DNA of 64,000 bases from Aulosira sp. FACHB-615. GTDB taxonomy: Bacteria; Cyanobacteriota; Cyanobacteriia; Cyanobacteriales; Nostocaceae. Each line of letters starts with the position of its first letter. The first letter of the stretch is position 1. The stretch is taken from NCBI RefSeq assembly GCF_014698045.1, contig NZ_JACJSE010000009.1:186001-250000 (forward strand), given 5' to 3'. Below, piece after piece: positions 36,295 through 46,408 of the stretch. The notes below the pieces were generated by a model. The model was not told where the DNA came from. It ran no database searches and saw only the letters and a program-made list of their open reading frames with translations. The position numbers and the translations under genes were made by a program.

Positions 36295-37320
36295 TCATGA
36301 TGCACTATGTTTTTCTGCACTTAGTAACGCAATTCCTAATGTCACCACACCAATTCCTAAACTCTGAATTACAGTTAAAGTTTCGCTAATTGTTGCCCAT
36401 GCGACTAATGCTGTCAAAGCTGGACTACTAGCACCAATCATCGCAGCTTTTGTAGCACTAATCATCCGAATACCCAAATTATTCAAAGTATGTCCAGCAA
36501 AACTGACGATACCCGAAAAAATACTACCAATCCACATTGGTGTCCAATCAAGTTGACTACTAGAAATAGGCCAAAACAGTAAGCTAAGACCAGAAAGCAC
36601 TAAAGTAGAAGCAAAACTAATCCAAGTGAAGGGAACTGGATGAAATTTTTCTAAACATTTTTGGGCGATAACACCATAGAAAGCGTAAACAATTCCAGCA
36701 CCCACACTGGTGAGAATTCCTAAAGTAATAGCAGAACTACTATAACTATTAGAAGATGGCGGAATAGTTAGAACACTACCTACTAAAATAATACCCATCA
36801 CCAGCCAACGAAAACTTGTCGGGCGATCGCCAAAAAATTTCCAAGCCAAAAGAGCAGTAAACACAGGATAAGAAAAAAACAAAGTAATAGCAATTCCTGT
36901 CGGAATCAAACCAATCGCAATGTAGAGTAAGGCAATATACACAAACATTAATACTCCACAGCCAAAGGCTTGGCGCAAAATATCAGTACGATGATATTTA
37001 AAGGCATCTTGTAATTCTTTCAATGCCGATGGATATAACTTGAACGCTACAATTGCCATCAGTGGAACCACTAGCAGCATCCGCATAAACATCAGCAAAA
37101 ATGAATTTGGCAAGTCTGGTTTAACGTATCCACCAAGTAAAAATAAGCCGAGTACGAGATGTTCTGAGAATAAAACTCGCACAGTCACGTTGTGAAACGC
37201 TAAAACAAAAGCAGATAAAATAACTGTCAGGATGCCTAGCACGCTTAAAAGGTTCCTCAATGACAATCTGATTGTAGTGCTGAAGCCGCTATTTTGCTTG
37301 ACTGACAAATTCCCAGGCAT
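36295..37320 (-). CDS. EamA/DMT-family transporter
   Basis: A 341-residue membrane protein with ten predicted helices in two EamA halves (about 30-175 and 190-335), the architecture of drug/metabolite transporters such as RhaT or YdcZ-like exporters. A short polar N-terminus precedes the first helix (LLSVLGILTVILSAFVLAF). The pattern ATKAAMIGASSPALTALVAW near the C-terminal half is typical of the family. The substrate is unknown. It lies 40 bases upstream of the HAD gene on the same strand and the two may be co-transcribed. Confidence 0.9.
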   Translation of the reverse strand: MPGNLSVKQNSGFSTTIRLSLRNLLSVLGILTVILSAFVLAFHNVTVRVLFSEHLVLGLFLLGGYVKPDLPNSFLLMFMRMLLVVPLMAIVAFKLYPSALKELQDAFKYHRTDILRQAFGCGVLMFVYIALLYIAIGLIPTGIAITLFFSYPVFTALLAWKFFGDRPTSFRWLVMGIILVGSVLTIPPSSNSYSSSAITLGILTSVGAGIVYAFYGVIAQKCLEKFHPVPFTWISFASTLVLSGLSLLFWPISSSQLDWTPMWIGSIFSGIVSFAGHTLNNLGIRMISATKAAMIGASSPALTALVAWATISETLTVIQSLGIGVVTLGIALLSAEKHSAS

Positions 37321-37862
37321 AATTCCGAGAATTGATGAGGGTGCGATCGCTTATTTTTTGTATTAACCTTGATACACTCCTCGTTTTTTTGTCAATCTCA
37401 AGTTATAATCCAGTGTCAGAAATTTAGGAAGTCGCTAAGGACTCCCGAAGATAAGAGTCTATCCGCACTTAACAGATTTGGATCTTGTCAAAGTTGACTT
37501 GTCAAAACCCTGAATCTCAGTTTGGTGTTAGCTTTGGCAAATTAGCCATTAATAGAGATTAACTTCTTCCTTAAGAGCCTAAACTGCGATTGTCTTCATA
37601 AAACCACGCTGTTAAACTAATTTTACTTTAGTGAAACAAGCATGAATTTAAAAAACCTCATTAATTATGCTCGGTACTGTAATTAATATATAGTTTGATT
37701 AAGTGGTTTTTGCATAAATAATTACTAATCATTCAATTGACTTATCCTGGTATTAATTTTTTGTAAGAGTTCAGAAACCAGAATTAATGATTCAGAATAC
37801 TGCATTCTTACATTTTTTGCGCTTTTAATCAGAAACATACAATAAAATAACAAATGTATATC
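37321..37862. other. AT-rich spacer before the aegerolysin gene
   Basis: A 542-base region between divergent genes with no convincing reading frame, one GCGATCGC octamer near 37343, and increasing AT content toward the aegerolysin start. It probably carries the promoter for the toxin-like pair. I could not define a repeat element or an operator in it. Confidence 0.5.
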
Positions 37863-38252
37863 ATGGCTAGTTCACTACAGTTTCACTGTATAATTAACAG
37901 TCGTTGTGATGTACCTTTAAAGCTGAAAGAAACTTATCATCGTTCAGGAAGATGGTATCCAGAAGAAACTAATCAACCAAAAGATGTACCAGCAAAACAA
38001 GTTATTAAAGCATTTGCTTCATCTGGTCGTATAGCTTCTTCGTCAGGCACAGAAGGATATGTAATTTACCAATTGGGAAATGACTCAAATTCCTGGATAA
38101 AAATCTATTGGGATGTACCTTGGCTGACTGGCTCAAACAACAAATTTAAAGTAGAAACATCTCATGAAGACATCATAGTTCAGACCGATGGTTTTATCGG
38201 CTCTGGTTCAGTAGAAAATATTCTCTTAAAAGTAGTTGATTTAAGAGATTAA
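37863..38252 (+). CDS. Aegerolysin family protein
   Basis: A 129-residue protein from ATG 37863 (MASSLQFHC); an ATG three codons earlier is possible. It matches aegerolysins, small beta-sandwich lipid-binding proteins of fungi and bacteria: the block SGRIASSSGTEGYVIYQL followed by IKIYWDVPW and SNNKF aligns with the fungal pattern SGRxDSPSGTEG...IYWDCPW...NxF. Length is right for the family (about 130-140) and there is no signal peptide, also as usual. In fungi aegerolysins bind specific lipids (sphingomyelin with cholesterol, or ceramide phosphoethanolamine) and recruit a MACPF partner to make a pore. Here the next gene, 79 bases downstream, is a MACPF protein. Family assignment is strong; lipid specificity is unknown. 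Confidence 0.85.
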   Translation: MASSLQFHCIINSRCDVPLKLKETYHRSGRWYPEETNQPKDVPAKQVIKAFASSGRIASSSGTEGYVIYQLGNDSNSWIKIYWDVPWLTGSNNKFKVETSHEDIIVQTDGFIGSGSVENILLKVVDLRD

Positions 38253-38331
38253 GCAAAGATAGCTAACAACTAGTTATTGCAAATATCAAAAAAAATTTCT
38301 AATGTCGCCATAAATTACCTATCTCTTATTG

Positions 38332-40248
38332 ATGAGGGCTAAGAACTTAAATATGCAACTCCAAGAACTAACGACGAATAATATCAGTCCTCTGAATAAT
38401 TGGGATGTAATTAGTAGAGGCTACAATATTTTAGAAGTTGACCCATTACATTTAGTTGATAATTCAGGTTTGAGAATGGTATTCGATTTAGAAGCTACTG
38501 TTCCAATCCTAGACGGTAGTGGAATCAAGTCCTCGGAAGTTTTGCATATTTCCGAAAGTAGTGGCTTATTAGATGCTACAACAACAGTAATCTTTTCTGC
38601 TTATGATATTCAATCTTTCTTACACCAAAATATCAACTTTAATATTAATGATTCCATAGGAGAATTATTTGCTTATAGCCGCAGTAGTACCTATGAAAAT
38701 ATCATTCAAGAAACAGAATATAACGATAATATTTTAATTTACACTAAAGTAAGTATCAATAATTATAGGCTTCAGATTGATAACGCTAAAACTCAAAAAT
38801 TAAACAGCTATTTTCAGAAAATAGTAGCAGATATTTATCATAAATCATCTTTACTAATTAAAGAGTTTGGTACCCACTATGCCCATACAGTTTTTTATGG
38901 TGGACAAGCATATCATAAATTAATTTTTGCAAAAGAAGACTACATCTCAATGGTTGGGAATCATATCAATATCAAAGATGAAGCCCAATCTACTTTTGAG
39001 ATTTTAAAAGCTGGAAAGTTGATTGCAACCGCCTCAAATTTAAATCAATTTTTTCGTAATCAAATTGAAAATCAAGATGAGCAAATAAATTATAGTAGTA
39101 GGACGCAATCTCAAAATTTTTATGATTGGGTTAAATCTGTAAAAACTGCTCCTGTACCAATTAAATTAGAATTATTACCCATCTATAATTTATTAACAAA
39201 AGAATATTTTCCTGAAGATAAAAATATTGAACAAAAACAAATATATCTCAAAAACGAAATAGATAAATACATCATCAATAATGGTCATAATCCATCACAA
39301 TCCGTCATCCGATATGGTGATGAAATTGAAATGAGTATTACATCTGAAGGTCAGCCTCACTATCTCTGTCATACAGATAAAGTTCAATATACTAAGACTG
39401 AATCTGAGTTGCAATATCTCAGTGGTAATCACTTACAAAAATATAGATGGAAGATTCTTGCAACTAAGCAAGAAGATTTTAATCAACCAGTAAAAAATAA
39501 TGATTTAGTTGTCCTGCAAAACCAAGCCTCGAACCTTTATTTAGATGCTAAATCAGGCAAAGATGAAATATACTTTCCAGGTGAGGGTTTAACTTCTGCC
39601 AATCAAAATAATCCTCAAGTAGTTAGTGCTAAATGGAAAGTTGATCAGCTGAATTTAGCTGAACGGCGAGAAGTAGTAGATGGAGATTATTTAAGATTAC
39701 AAACTCAATGGAAAAATGATGACGATGAATATGGTTATTTAAAAGGAGAAACTAGCCTCACTACTGATGAAGAACAAAAAGAAAGAGTATTTTCTTTTGG
39801 CAAAGGTCGTCATCAAAGTGGTTGTTATTGGAAAATCAATAAAGTTGGGCATTGTAACAAATATACAGCAGCAACATCTAACAAAAATAAAAATCACAGA
39901 ATTACTAAATCATTACAGTTATACTGCACAATTAATAACCGTTGTGATTTACCATTAAAACTGCAAGAATATCATTATGCGGAACAATGTTACCCAAATC
40001 ATAAGTCTAGTCCACCAAAAGATGTCCCAGCAAAACAAGTAGTTCAAGTATTGGCGATGTCAGGTACAGAAGGCTATGTGATTTACCAACTGGGAAATGA
40101 CCCAAATGCCTGGATAAAGATTTTTTGGGATCAAATTAGTGGATTTCAAGTAGAAACATTCCATGAAAATATTGTTGTTCAGTGTGATGGCTTTATTGGT
40201 TCAGCTTTGGTAGAAAACGTACTTCTGAAAATAGCTGATGTTAGATAG
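38332..40248 (+). CDS. MACPF pore-forming protein with C-terminal aegerolysin domain
   Basis: About 638 residues from ATG 38332; ATG 38353 is an alternative start with a distant GAGGG upstream. Residues about 20-300 form a MACPF domain, recognised by the signature IKEFGTHYAHTVFYGG (about 177-192, core FGTHY) and surrounding beta-rich sequence. Residues about 325-505 look beta-rich and trefoil-like (LVVLQNQASNLYLDAKSG, then RWKI, KWKV and YWKI spaced along it). Residues about 528-639 are an aegerolysin domain that repeats motifs of the upstream protein (PKDVPAKQV, SGTEGYVIYQLGND, GFIGS). In it the segment matching IYWDVPW has become IFWDQIS. No signal peptide is seen. The likely role is a two-component membrane-perforating toxin. 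The gene ends convergently, overlapping the kinase gene by 8 bases. Confidence 0.85.
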   Translation: MRAKNLNMQLQELTTNNISPLNNWDVISRGYNILEVDPLHLVDNSGLRMVFDLEATVPILDGSGIKSSEVLHISESSGLLDATTTVIFSAYDIQSFLHQNINFNINDSIGELFAYSRSSTYENIIQETEYNDNILIYTKVSINNYRLQIDNAKTQKLNSYFQKIVADIYHKSSLLIKEFGTHYAHTVFYGGQAYHKLIFAKEDYISMVGNHINIKDEAQSTFEILKAGKLIATASNLNQFFRNQIENQDEQINYSSRTQSQNFYDWVKSVKTAPVPIKLELLPIYNLLTKEYFPEDKNIEQKQIYLKNEIDKYIINNGHNPSQSVIRYGDEIEMSITSEGQPHYLCHTDKVQYTKTESELQYLSGNHLQKYRWKILATKQEDFNQPVKNNDLVVLQNQASNLYLDAKSGKDEIYFPGEGLTSANQNNPQVVSAKWKVDQLNLAERREVVDGDYLRLQTQWKNDDDEYGYLKGETSLTTDEEQKERVFSFGKGRHQSGCYWKINKVGHCNKYTAATSNKNKNHRITKSLQLYCTINNRCDLPLKLQEYHYAEQCYPNHKSSPPKDVPAKQVVQVLAMSGTEGYVIYQLGNDPNAWIKIFWDQISGFQVETFHENIVVQCDGFIGSALVENVLLKIADVR

Positions 40249-43200
40249 TATATTTACATAACATTTGCTCTATCCAATCAGCATTAAAGACAAATTGATA
40301 AATCCGGTTATGAATTCGCAGATTTCCTTGCTGCTTGACTACTAAACCTGATAAAAGCAGTTCTCTTTCTTCTAGGCTATCAACTGCAACAATTGTTCCT
40401 TGATGCCAAATTTCTCGATATAGGGTTAATCGGGTAACAGTTTGTGATTCAATATTAAGCAGGCGATCGCGGATAGTTTTTAAATGCTCAGGTTCGTCTT
40501 GAGCCTCCCAATTCTCAATCACTTGTGTTTGGACTAAGTTTTCTATCCAACTAGCTTCACTACCTTGGGGAATACTGGTTGAAGAATTACGAATGAGTTT
40601 ACAGAGTTTTTGCGTCAGAAACGGTTGTCCACCTGTCCAAGCTAAAACTTCCTTTAGGACATTCTGAGCATTACCCACTCGTTCTGTTAATCCTTGTAGT
40701 AATGGTTGCGCTTCATGTAATTGAAAGCCACTTAATTGAATAGCTTGACCAATATTAAAGGGGGTGCGCTTCTTATCCAGAATTAATTGCGAAGGATGTG
40801 CTACTCCCAGCAACACAAAAGTCAGGCGTTGATATCTTGGCAAATCAGCTCGTTTATTATAAAAACTTCGCAATAGAATAAAGAAGTCATCGATCGCAAA
40901 ATTCAAATTGAGCAGACTGTCAATTTCATCGATGAAAATCACTATGTTTTGTTGAATATTCTCCAATACTATTTCATCAATAAACTTACTCAAATGCTGT
41001 ACTGGTGATAACAATTCATGTTCCCGCCACCAACTACGAATATTCACCTGAGCTAAAATATTTAAACTACTGGCTAACATATAGACAAAACCTGCATACC
41101 ACTGCTCTAAAGTTAGCTGCTGATTTCCAATTTCGGAAATATCCATAGCCGCACAAGCAAAATTTTCTGCTTGTAGCCTTTTCATAATTTGGACTCGCAA
41201 GCTAGATTTACCCATCTGTCGAGCATTGAAAATATAACAAAACTCTCCTTGTTTCAAAGCTTTGTAAAGATGTCTATCAGCTTGGCGGACAACATAAGTG
41301 GGCGCATCTATGGGTAAACTTCCGCCTACTTGATATTCATAAGTAAGAGTTTGTTCTGTACTCCTTAATAAAGCATTTTCAATGACTAATTCAGCTTGAG
41401 TAGCTTTGAGAATATCTAAAGTTTGACTTAACTCCTTAGTTCGCTCCTGCACTTTAGCTTCTAAGTTACGGTTAGACTCTGCTAATTGTTCTGTGGCTTG
41501 TTGCAAAGCTGTATTTTTCTGAGCCAGTTCTTGGGTGAATTTAGCTCGCTCGGCTTCTGCCTGCTGGCGTTGTGTGATATCTTGAAAAGCTGCGATCGCA
41601 TAAATAATTTCACCTTTATTATCAAAAATTGGCGTTGCTAACACCTCCAAAGGAACAACTTTATTCCCCTGCTCCAATTTCAGATCATCAATCACAATAC
41701 TTTCACCATGTAAAGCTCTGATAATTGGCTGCGTCTCCGTCGGATAATGTTTGGCTGTACCTTGGAGATAAGCTTGATATATCTCAGTTAATTCTGTAGT
41801 TGGAGATTGATCAACAGCTAAAATTTTTCGTGCAGTTTGATTTGCATAATCAGCCTCTCCTTGGGGATCAACTACAAATATACCCACTGGAACAGCTTCC
41901 AAAATCTGGGTTAACTTTTTCTCACTCTCCCGTAACGCTTCTTCTGCTTGTTGACGCTCTTGAATTTCTTGCTTGAGATTTTGATAAAGTTGAGCATTTT
42001 GAATCGAAATTGCCGCTTGAGAAGATAAAATTTTCAATACTTCTAATCTTTCGGCAGTGAAAGCACCAACAGCCAAATTATTTTCCAAATACAATAAACC
42101 AAAAAGCTCACCTTGATGCAGAATTGGTGTGCATAATACAGATTTTGGTTGGTTTTGCAGTATATAAGTATCTGTAGTAAATATTCCCTCATGAACTGCA
42201 TCAGTTAAAATCACATCCTCTTGAGTTCTCACTACATAATTAATTAAAGAATGCGGTAATTGTTGACTTGTTTCTGCCAGCAAAGATTCATAAACTACTA
42301 CCTTGGAATTATCTACAACACCCTTCGCTTGAATTAATAGCTTTTCTTGCTGCTTTAAAATCAAAAACCCAGTTTGAGCGCCAGCATTCTCAATTACAAT
42401 ATTCATTAACTTTTCTAGTAAATTTTCTAAAATAATTTCACTAGCAAGTGTTTGAGAAGCTTTAATAATTGTTGTAGCATCTAATAATTGTGAACTACTA
42501 CTAGTAGTAGAAGAAGTAGAAATATGATTTTTAGCTGATGTTAATTTTTTTTGGGAAACAAAGAGTATCTGTGAATATTTTGCTTCTAAATCTTTAACCT
42601 TAGCAATTGCACCCCAGCAGATATAACTATAGTGGGCTTTTGTCATATAAGTCCGGGCAATTTCTTGTCTGCCTAACCCTAAATAAAACTTAGCGGCTAA
42701 TTCATAAGTCAGAGCTTCATCTTGAAGATATCCATTATGTGTAGCACCTGCAATAGCTAAATCATAAAGTTCCATTGCCGACAATGTTTTTCCCAATACC
42801 CTAGCTTTTTCTGCCTCGACTAATTGATATTTATGTAGATGATTCATCGGGGCATGTTCCGCCCAATATTTCATGATTTCTTGGTTTTTTTCTACTTGAA
42901 TAATGTATGTTTCTTGTTCATGTATTTCCTGTTTTTGAGCCAATAACGCTAAAGAATAAAACCAGTTATGATATCTAAATAACACACTTGTTTGCATGAA
43001 TAGACTATATTGGAATGTCAATTCTACAAACTCTAAACACTCGTCATATTTTTCAAATAAATAACATAGCCATACTTTATAAGCATAAACATCAAATAAT
43101 GGCAAAGTATTTTTAGTAGATTTAACAGAATTAATAAATTCATCTTCATCTAAAATATCGCCAGTTAATTGCGTTTTGACCACAGATGAATTGCGTAAAT

Positions 43201-46200
43201 TGTCTACTGTCTGAGCGCAGGTTTTAATGAGTCCTAGTTGATGTTTTTGTTCAAATTTACTGACAAACTCTATATATTCATTTTGAGTTTGGGCAACAGT
43301 ATCTAAATGTTGTGCAGCAAAAAAGATATGACAACAATAAAAGTTAGCCGCATGGCAAGCATATTCAATATCTCCCACTTCTAAACCACTTTCAATTGCT
43401 TCATATATCGGATTGATAGTTGCTTGAATATGCTCTTTATGATGAGTCAAACTAATTGCAACTGTTAACAAAGATTGAGATTTATATTTTTTAGCATTTA
43501 ATTGATCTAAGAGTTGCAGAGCCAACTGTCCCATCTGATAGCCTAAATTAATATCCGGCACTGACCAAGCCATCAATTGACCATAGGCGGCATAAGCAAA
43601 TATACATGGTGGAGAATTGCCGTATTGTATCGAAAGCTCAATCATTGTGTGCAGAATGGGAATTGTGATGCTGCTTTCGGCAAAACAAGCAGGAGGCCAA
43701 AGCAACATTAAAATTTCCATTGCTGCTAATTTATATTTATCAGTCATCAGTGACAGGTGAGATAACTGCTCAATATCAATTGCTGGTGATGATTTTACTA
43801 AAGTAACACCCAGCATTTCTAAAAGTTGCTGACCAATATCTAAAACAATATCTACTTGATTTTTAGCTAAATAAATTTTAATTTTTAGTTGATAAAATTT
43901 CACCCCATCAAGAAGATGACTAATTTTTTTGATGGCTTGATTGCATAAAAATAAGGCTTGCTCTAAATTAATATTGATGTATTCTGCCTCTGCTGTTTCT
44001 AGATAAAAATTCCAAGTTAAGGTATATTGACTTGTCCAACTATCAGGACTTAGCAGTTGTAGACCAATATTTAAGTATTTCACAGCCGCTTCATAGGCTG
44101 TAGCGGCTTTTGCCTTTTGTCCAGCTAGGAGATTTAGTTGCGCTAATTCATCTTTTTCGATTTGTGTTTGTAGTAAATCAATGCCAAAATTCAATTGATT
44201 GACTAGGGCAAATATATTATCTTTTTGGGTTTCTGGTGAAGTATTTTTAAGGAGTAGTTTCCCAATTCTTAAATGAGTAGTTTTTCTTTTGGTTTCAGGA
44301 ATTAGAGAATAAGCAGCCTGTTGCACTCGGTCATGTAAGAATTTATAATTAATTTTCGTATTGCTCAATTTCAGGAGATTTGATTCTTTCTCTTCAAAGA
44401 CCAAAGGAATTTTATAATTGGAAGATAAGGGCAGAATCAAACCTGCTTGCAAAGCACTCCATAAATGATTAGCGGTGATAATCTCTGAATTGTCATGGAC
44501 TGCTGATAAAACTTTTAAATTAAATTGATTACCAATACAAGCTGCCAACTGCAATAGTTTCTGTGTTTCTAATGGTAATTTACGAATATTTCTGGCAATT
44601 AATTCGACAATATTATAGTCAGTAATGCCTACTGTTTGAATTTCCTGAATATCCCAATGCCAACTGTCTGTAGCTACATGATATACCAAGAGATTTTCGC
44701 TATATAAACTTTTGAGTAATTGAGTTAAGAAAAATGGATTACCTTGAGTTTTATGAAAAACCAATTCGGCTAATAACTCAATTTTGTTAGTTATGCTCCC
44801 TTGATTTAATGTATCTTCTATCAGTTGTTGGATATGAGTCAGCAACAGAGGTTTTACCGTGATAGTATGCACCACAGTGTTTTTTTGCCGGATTTTTTGT
44901 AGCGTTTGAATAAATTTATGAGTCGGGCTAACTTCGTTATCGCGGTACGCACCGATTAAGAATAAATATCGGCTACTGTCATCTGTCATCAACAGCTTAA
45001 GTAATTTTAATGATGCAGAATCTGCCCATTGTAAATCATCTAAAAAAATGACTAATGGATGTTCTGGTTGACAGAAAACATTGACAAATTGTTGAAAAAC
45101 GCGGTTAAATCGATTTTGAGATTCAATGGTACCCAATTTAGGGACATCTGGTTGTGAACCAACAATTAATGCGACTTCGGGAATCACATCAATCAGCACT
45201 TTACCATTAGCACCAAAAGCCGCTAATAACTTCTGTTGCCAAATTGCTATTTGCCGTTCATTTTCTGTTAAGAGTTGACGAATTAATTCTTGAAAAGCTT
45301 GAATGAAAGCTGCATAAGGAATATCTTGTTTAAACTGGTCAAATTTACCTGCAATAAAATATCCTCTGGCTGCAACAATTGGTTTGTGAACTTCATTAAC
45401 AATCGATGTTTTTCCAATACCCGAATAACCAGAAACTAGCATCATTTCTGTTGCGCCTTGGCTAACTCGCTCGAAAGCATCCATCAATGTGCTAACTTCT
45501 GTTTCTCTACCATAAAGCTTTTGCGGAATTAACAGTTGATTACCGCGATCGCGCTGACCAGGTGTAAAATCTTTAATGTCTCCACCTGCTTGCAACTGTC
45601 TAAGACAAGTTTCTAAATCAAATTTCAACCCCTCTGGACTTTGATATCTATCCTCAGCGTTTTTCGCTAACAGTTTCATCACAATATCCGACACAGCCTG
45701 CGGAATGTGCTGATATTGCTTGGGTGGGATGGGTTTTTTGGCAATGTGACAATGAACTAACTCTAGTGGATCATGATTGGTAAATGGTAATTTACCTGTC
45801 AGCATTTCATATAAAGTCACACCCAAAGAATAAAAATCGCTACGATAGTCAATCGAGCGATTCATTCTCCCTGTTTGTTCTGGTGCGATATAGGCTAAAG
45901 TACCTTCTAATAAGTTAGGGTTGCCGATAGTCGGCTTTTCTAAAAATAGTCGGGAAGATAAACCAAAGTCAGTTAATTTTACCTGTTCACTTTCTACATT
46001 GATAATAATATTACTGGGCTTAATATCTTTATGAATAATTGCCGCTTTCTCTAAATCAATTAATGTTTCTGCTAAAGCGATCGCTATTTGTAAGCACTCT
46101 ATAACTGTTAATTGCTTAGATATCAAAATTTGACTTAAAGATTGACCACCAAAATCTTCTAAAATCAGCGCAAAAGCATTTTGATATTTTTCTAATTTGT

Positions 46201-46408
46201 AAGCTTTAACAACTCGCTCACTTACAAAATCTTTGAGAATTCTATATTCATGGCGTAAGCGAGTAATTTCTTCTAATGTAGGATATTCCGACTTGAACAG
46301 TTTAATAATTACTGGCTGCTGTTGTCGTTTTTTTCTACCTCGATAAACAACTGTAGCTGTACCTTCATGGATTTTGTCTACAATGTCATATCCTGCTATT
46401 TGAATCAT
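40241..46408 (-). CDS. Giant Ser/Thr kinase-ATPase-GAF-PAS-ATPase signalling protein
   Basis: A 2055-residue cytoplasmic protein. Residues about 1-270 are a Ser/Thr kinase with HKDIKPSNIIIN and TDFGLSSRL, so catalytic residues are present. About 290-600 is a STAND-like ATPase (GRETEVSTLMDAFERV, Walker A SGYSGIGKTS). A long helical region of TPR type follows (about 640-1270). A GAF domain (about 1300-1480, FLILKQQEK to AAISIQNAQLYQNL), a PAS domain (about 1510-1630) and a coiled coil come next. The end (about 1715-2050) is a second ATPase of the AAA_35 type (ARQMGKSSLRVQIMKRL, VIFIDEIDSLL). Cyanobacterial kinases of this class usually end in a histidine kinase, which is missing here. It converges on the MACPF gene. 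Confidence 0.9.
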   Translation of the reverse strand: MIQIAGYDIVDKIHEGTATVVYRGRKKRQQQPVIIKLFKSEYPTLEEITRLRHEYRILKDFVSERVVKAYKLEKYQNAFALILEDFGGQSLSQILISKQLTVIECLQIAIALAETLIDLEKAAIIHKDIKPSNIIINVESEQVKLTDFGLSSRLFLEKPTIGNPNLLEGTLAYIAPEQTGRMNRSIDYRSDFYSLGVTLYEMLTGKLPFTNHDPLELVHCHIAKKPIPPKQYQHIPQAVSDIVMKLLAKNAEDRYQSPEGLKFDLETCLRQLQAGGDIKDFTPGQRDRGNQLLIPQKLYGRETEVSTLMDAFERVSQGATEMMLVSGYSGIGKTSIVNEVHKPIVAARGYFIAGKFDQFKQDIPYAAFIQAFQELIRQLLTENERQIAIWQQKLLAAFGANGKVLIDVIPEVALIVGSQPDVPKLGTIESQNRFNRVFQQFVNVFCQPEHPLVIFLDDLQWADSASLKLLKLLMTDDSSRYLFLIGAYRDNEVSPTHKFIQTLQKIRQKNTVVHTITVKPLLLTHIQQLIEDTLNQGSITNKIELLAELVFHKTQGNPFFLTQLLKSLYSENLLVYHVATDSWHWDIQEIQTVGITDYNIVELIARNIRKLPLETQKLLQLAACIGNQFNLKVLSAVHDNSEIITANHLWSALQAGLILPLSSNYKIPLVFEEKESNLLKLSNTKINYKFLHDRVQQAAYSLIPETKRKTTHLRIGKLLLKNTSPETQKDNIFALVNQLNFGIDLLQTQIEKDELAQLNLLAGQKAKAATAYEAAVKYLNIGLQLLSPDSWTSQYTLTWNFYLETAEAEYININLEQALFLCNQAIKKISHLLDGVKFYQLKIKIYLAKNQVDIVLDIGQQLLEMLGVTLVKSSPAIDIEQLSHLSLMTDKYKLAAMEILMLLWPPACFAESSITIPILHTMIELSIQYGNSPPCIFAYAAYGQLMAWSVPDINLGYQMGQLALQLLDQLNAKKYKSQSLLTVAISLTHHKEHIQATINPIYEAIESGLEVGDIEYACHAANFYCCHIFFAAQHLDTVAQTQNEYIEFVSKFEQKHQLGLIKTCAQTVDNLRNSSVVKTQLTGDILDEDEFINSVKSTKNTLPLFDVYAYKVWLCYLFEKYDECLEFVELTFQYSLFMQTSVLFRYHNWFYSLALLAQKQEIHEQETYIIQVEKNQEIMKYWAEHAPMNHLHKYQLVEAEKARVLGKTLSAMELYDLAIAGATHNGYLQDEALTYELAAKFYLGLGRQEIARTYMTKAHYSYICWGAIAKVKDLEAKYSQILFVSQKKLTSAKNHISTSSTTSSSSQLLDATTIIKASQTLASEIILENLLEKLMNIVIENAGAQTGFLILKQQEKLLIQAKGVVDNSKVVVYESLLAETSQQLPHSLINYVVRTQEDVILTDAVHEGIFTTDTYILQNQPKSVLCTPILHQGELFGLLYLENNLAVGAFTAERLEVLKILSSQAAISIQNAQLYQNLKQEIQERQQAEEALRESEKKLTQILEAVPVGIFVVDPQGEADYANQTARKILAVDQSPTTELTEIYQAYLQGTAKHYPTETQPIIRALHGESIVIDDLKLEQGNKVVPLEVLATPIFDNKGEIIYAIAAFQDITQRQQAEAERAKFTQELAQKNTALQQATEQLAESNRNLEAKVQERTKELSQTLDILKATQAELVIENALLRSTEQTLTYEYQVGGSLPIDAPTYVVRQADRHLYKALKQGEFCYIFNARQMGKSSLRVQIMKRLQAENFACAAMDISEIGNQQLTLEQWYAGFVYMLASSLNILAQVNIRSWWREHELLSPVQHLSKFIDEIVLENIQQNIVIFIDEIDSLLNLNFAIDDFFILLRSFYNKRADLPRYQRLTFVLLGVAHPSQLILDKKRTPFNIGQAIQLSGFQLHEAQPLLQGLTERVGNAQNVLKEVLAWTGGQPFLTQKLCKLIRNSSTSIPQGSEASWIENLVQTQVIENWEAQDEPEHLKTIRDRLLNIESQTVTRLTLYREIWHQGTIVAVDSLEERELLLSGLVVKQQGNLRIHNRIYQFVFNADWIEQMLCKYTI

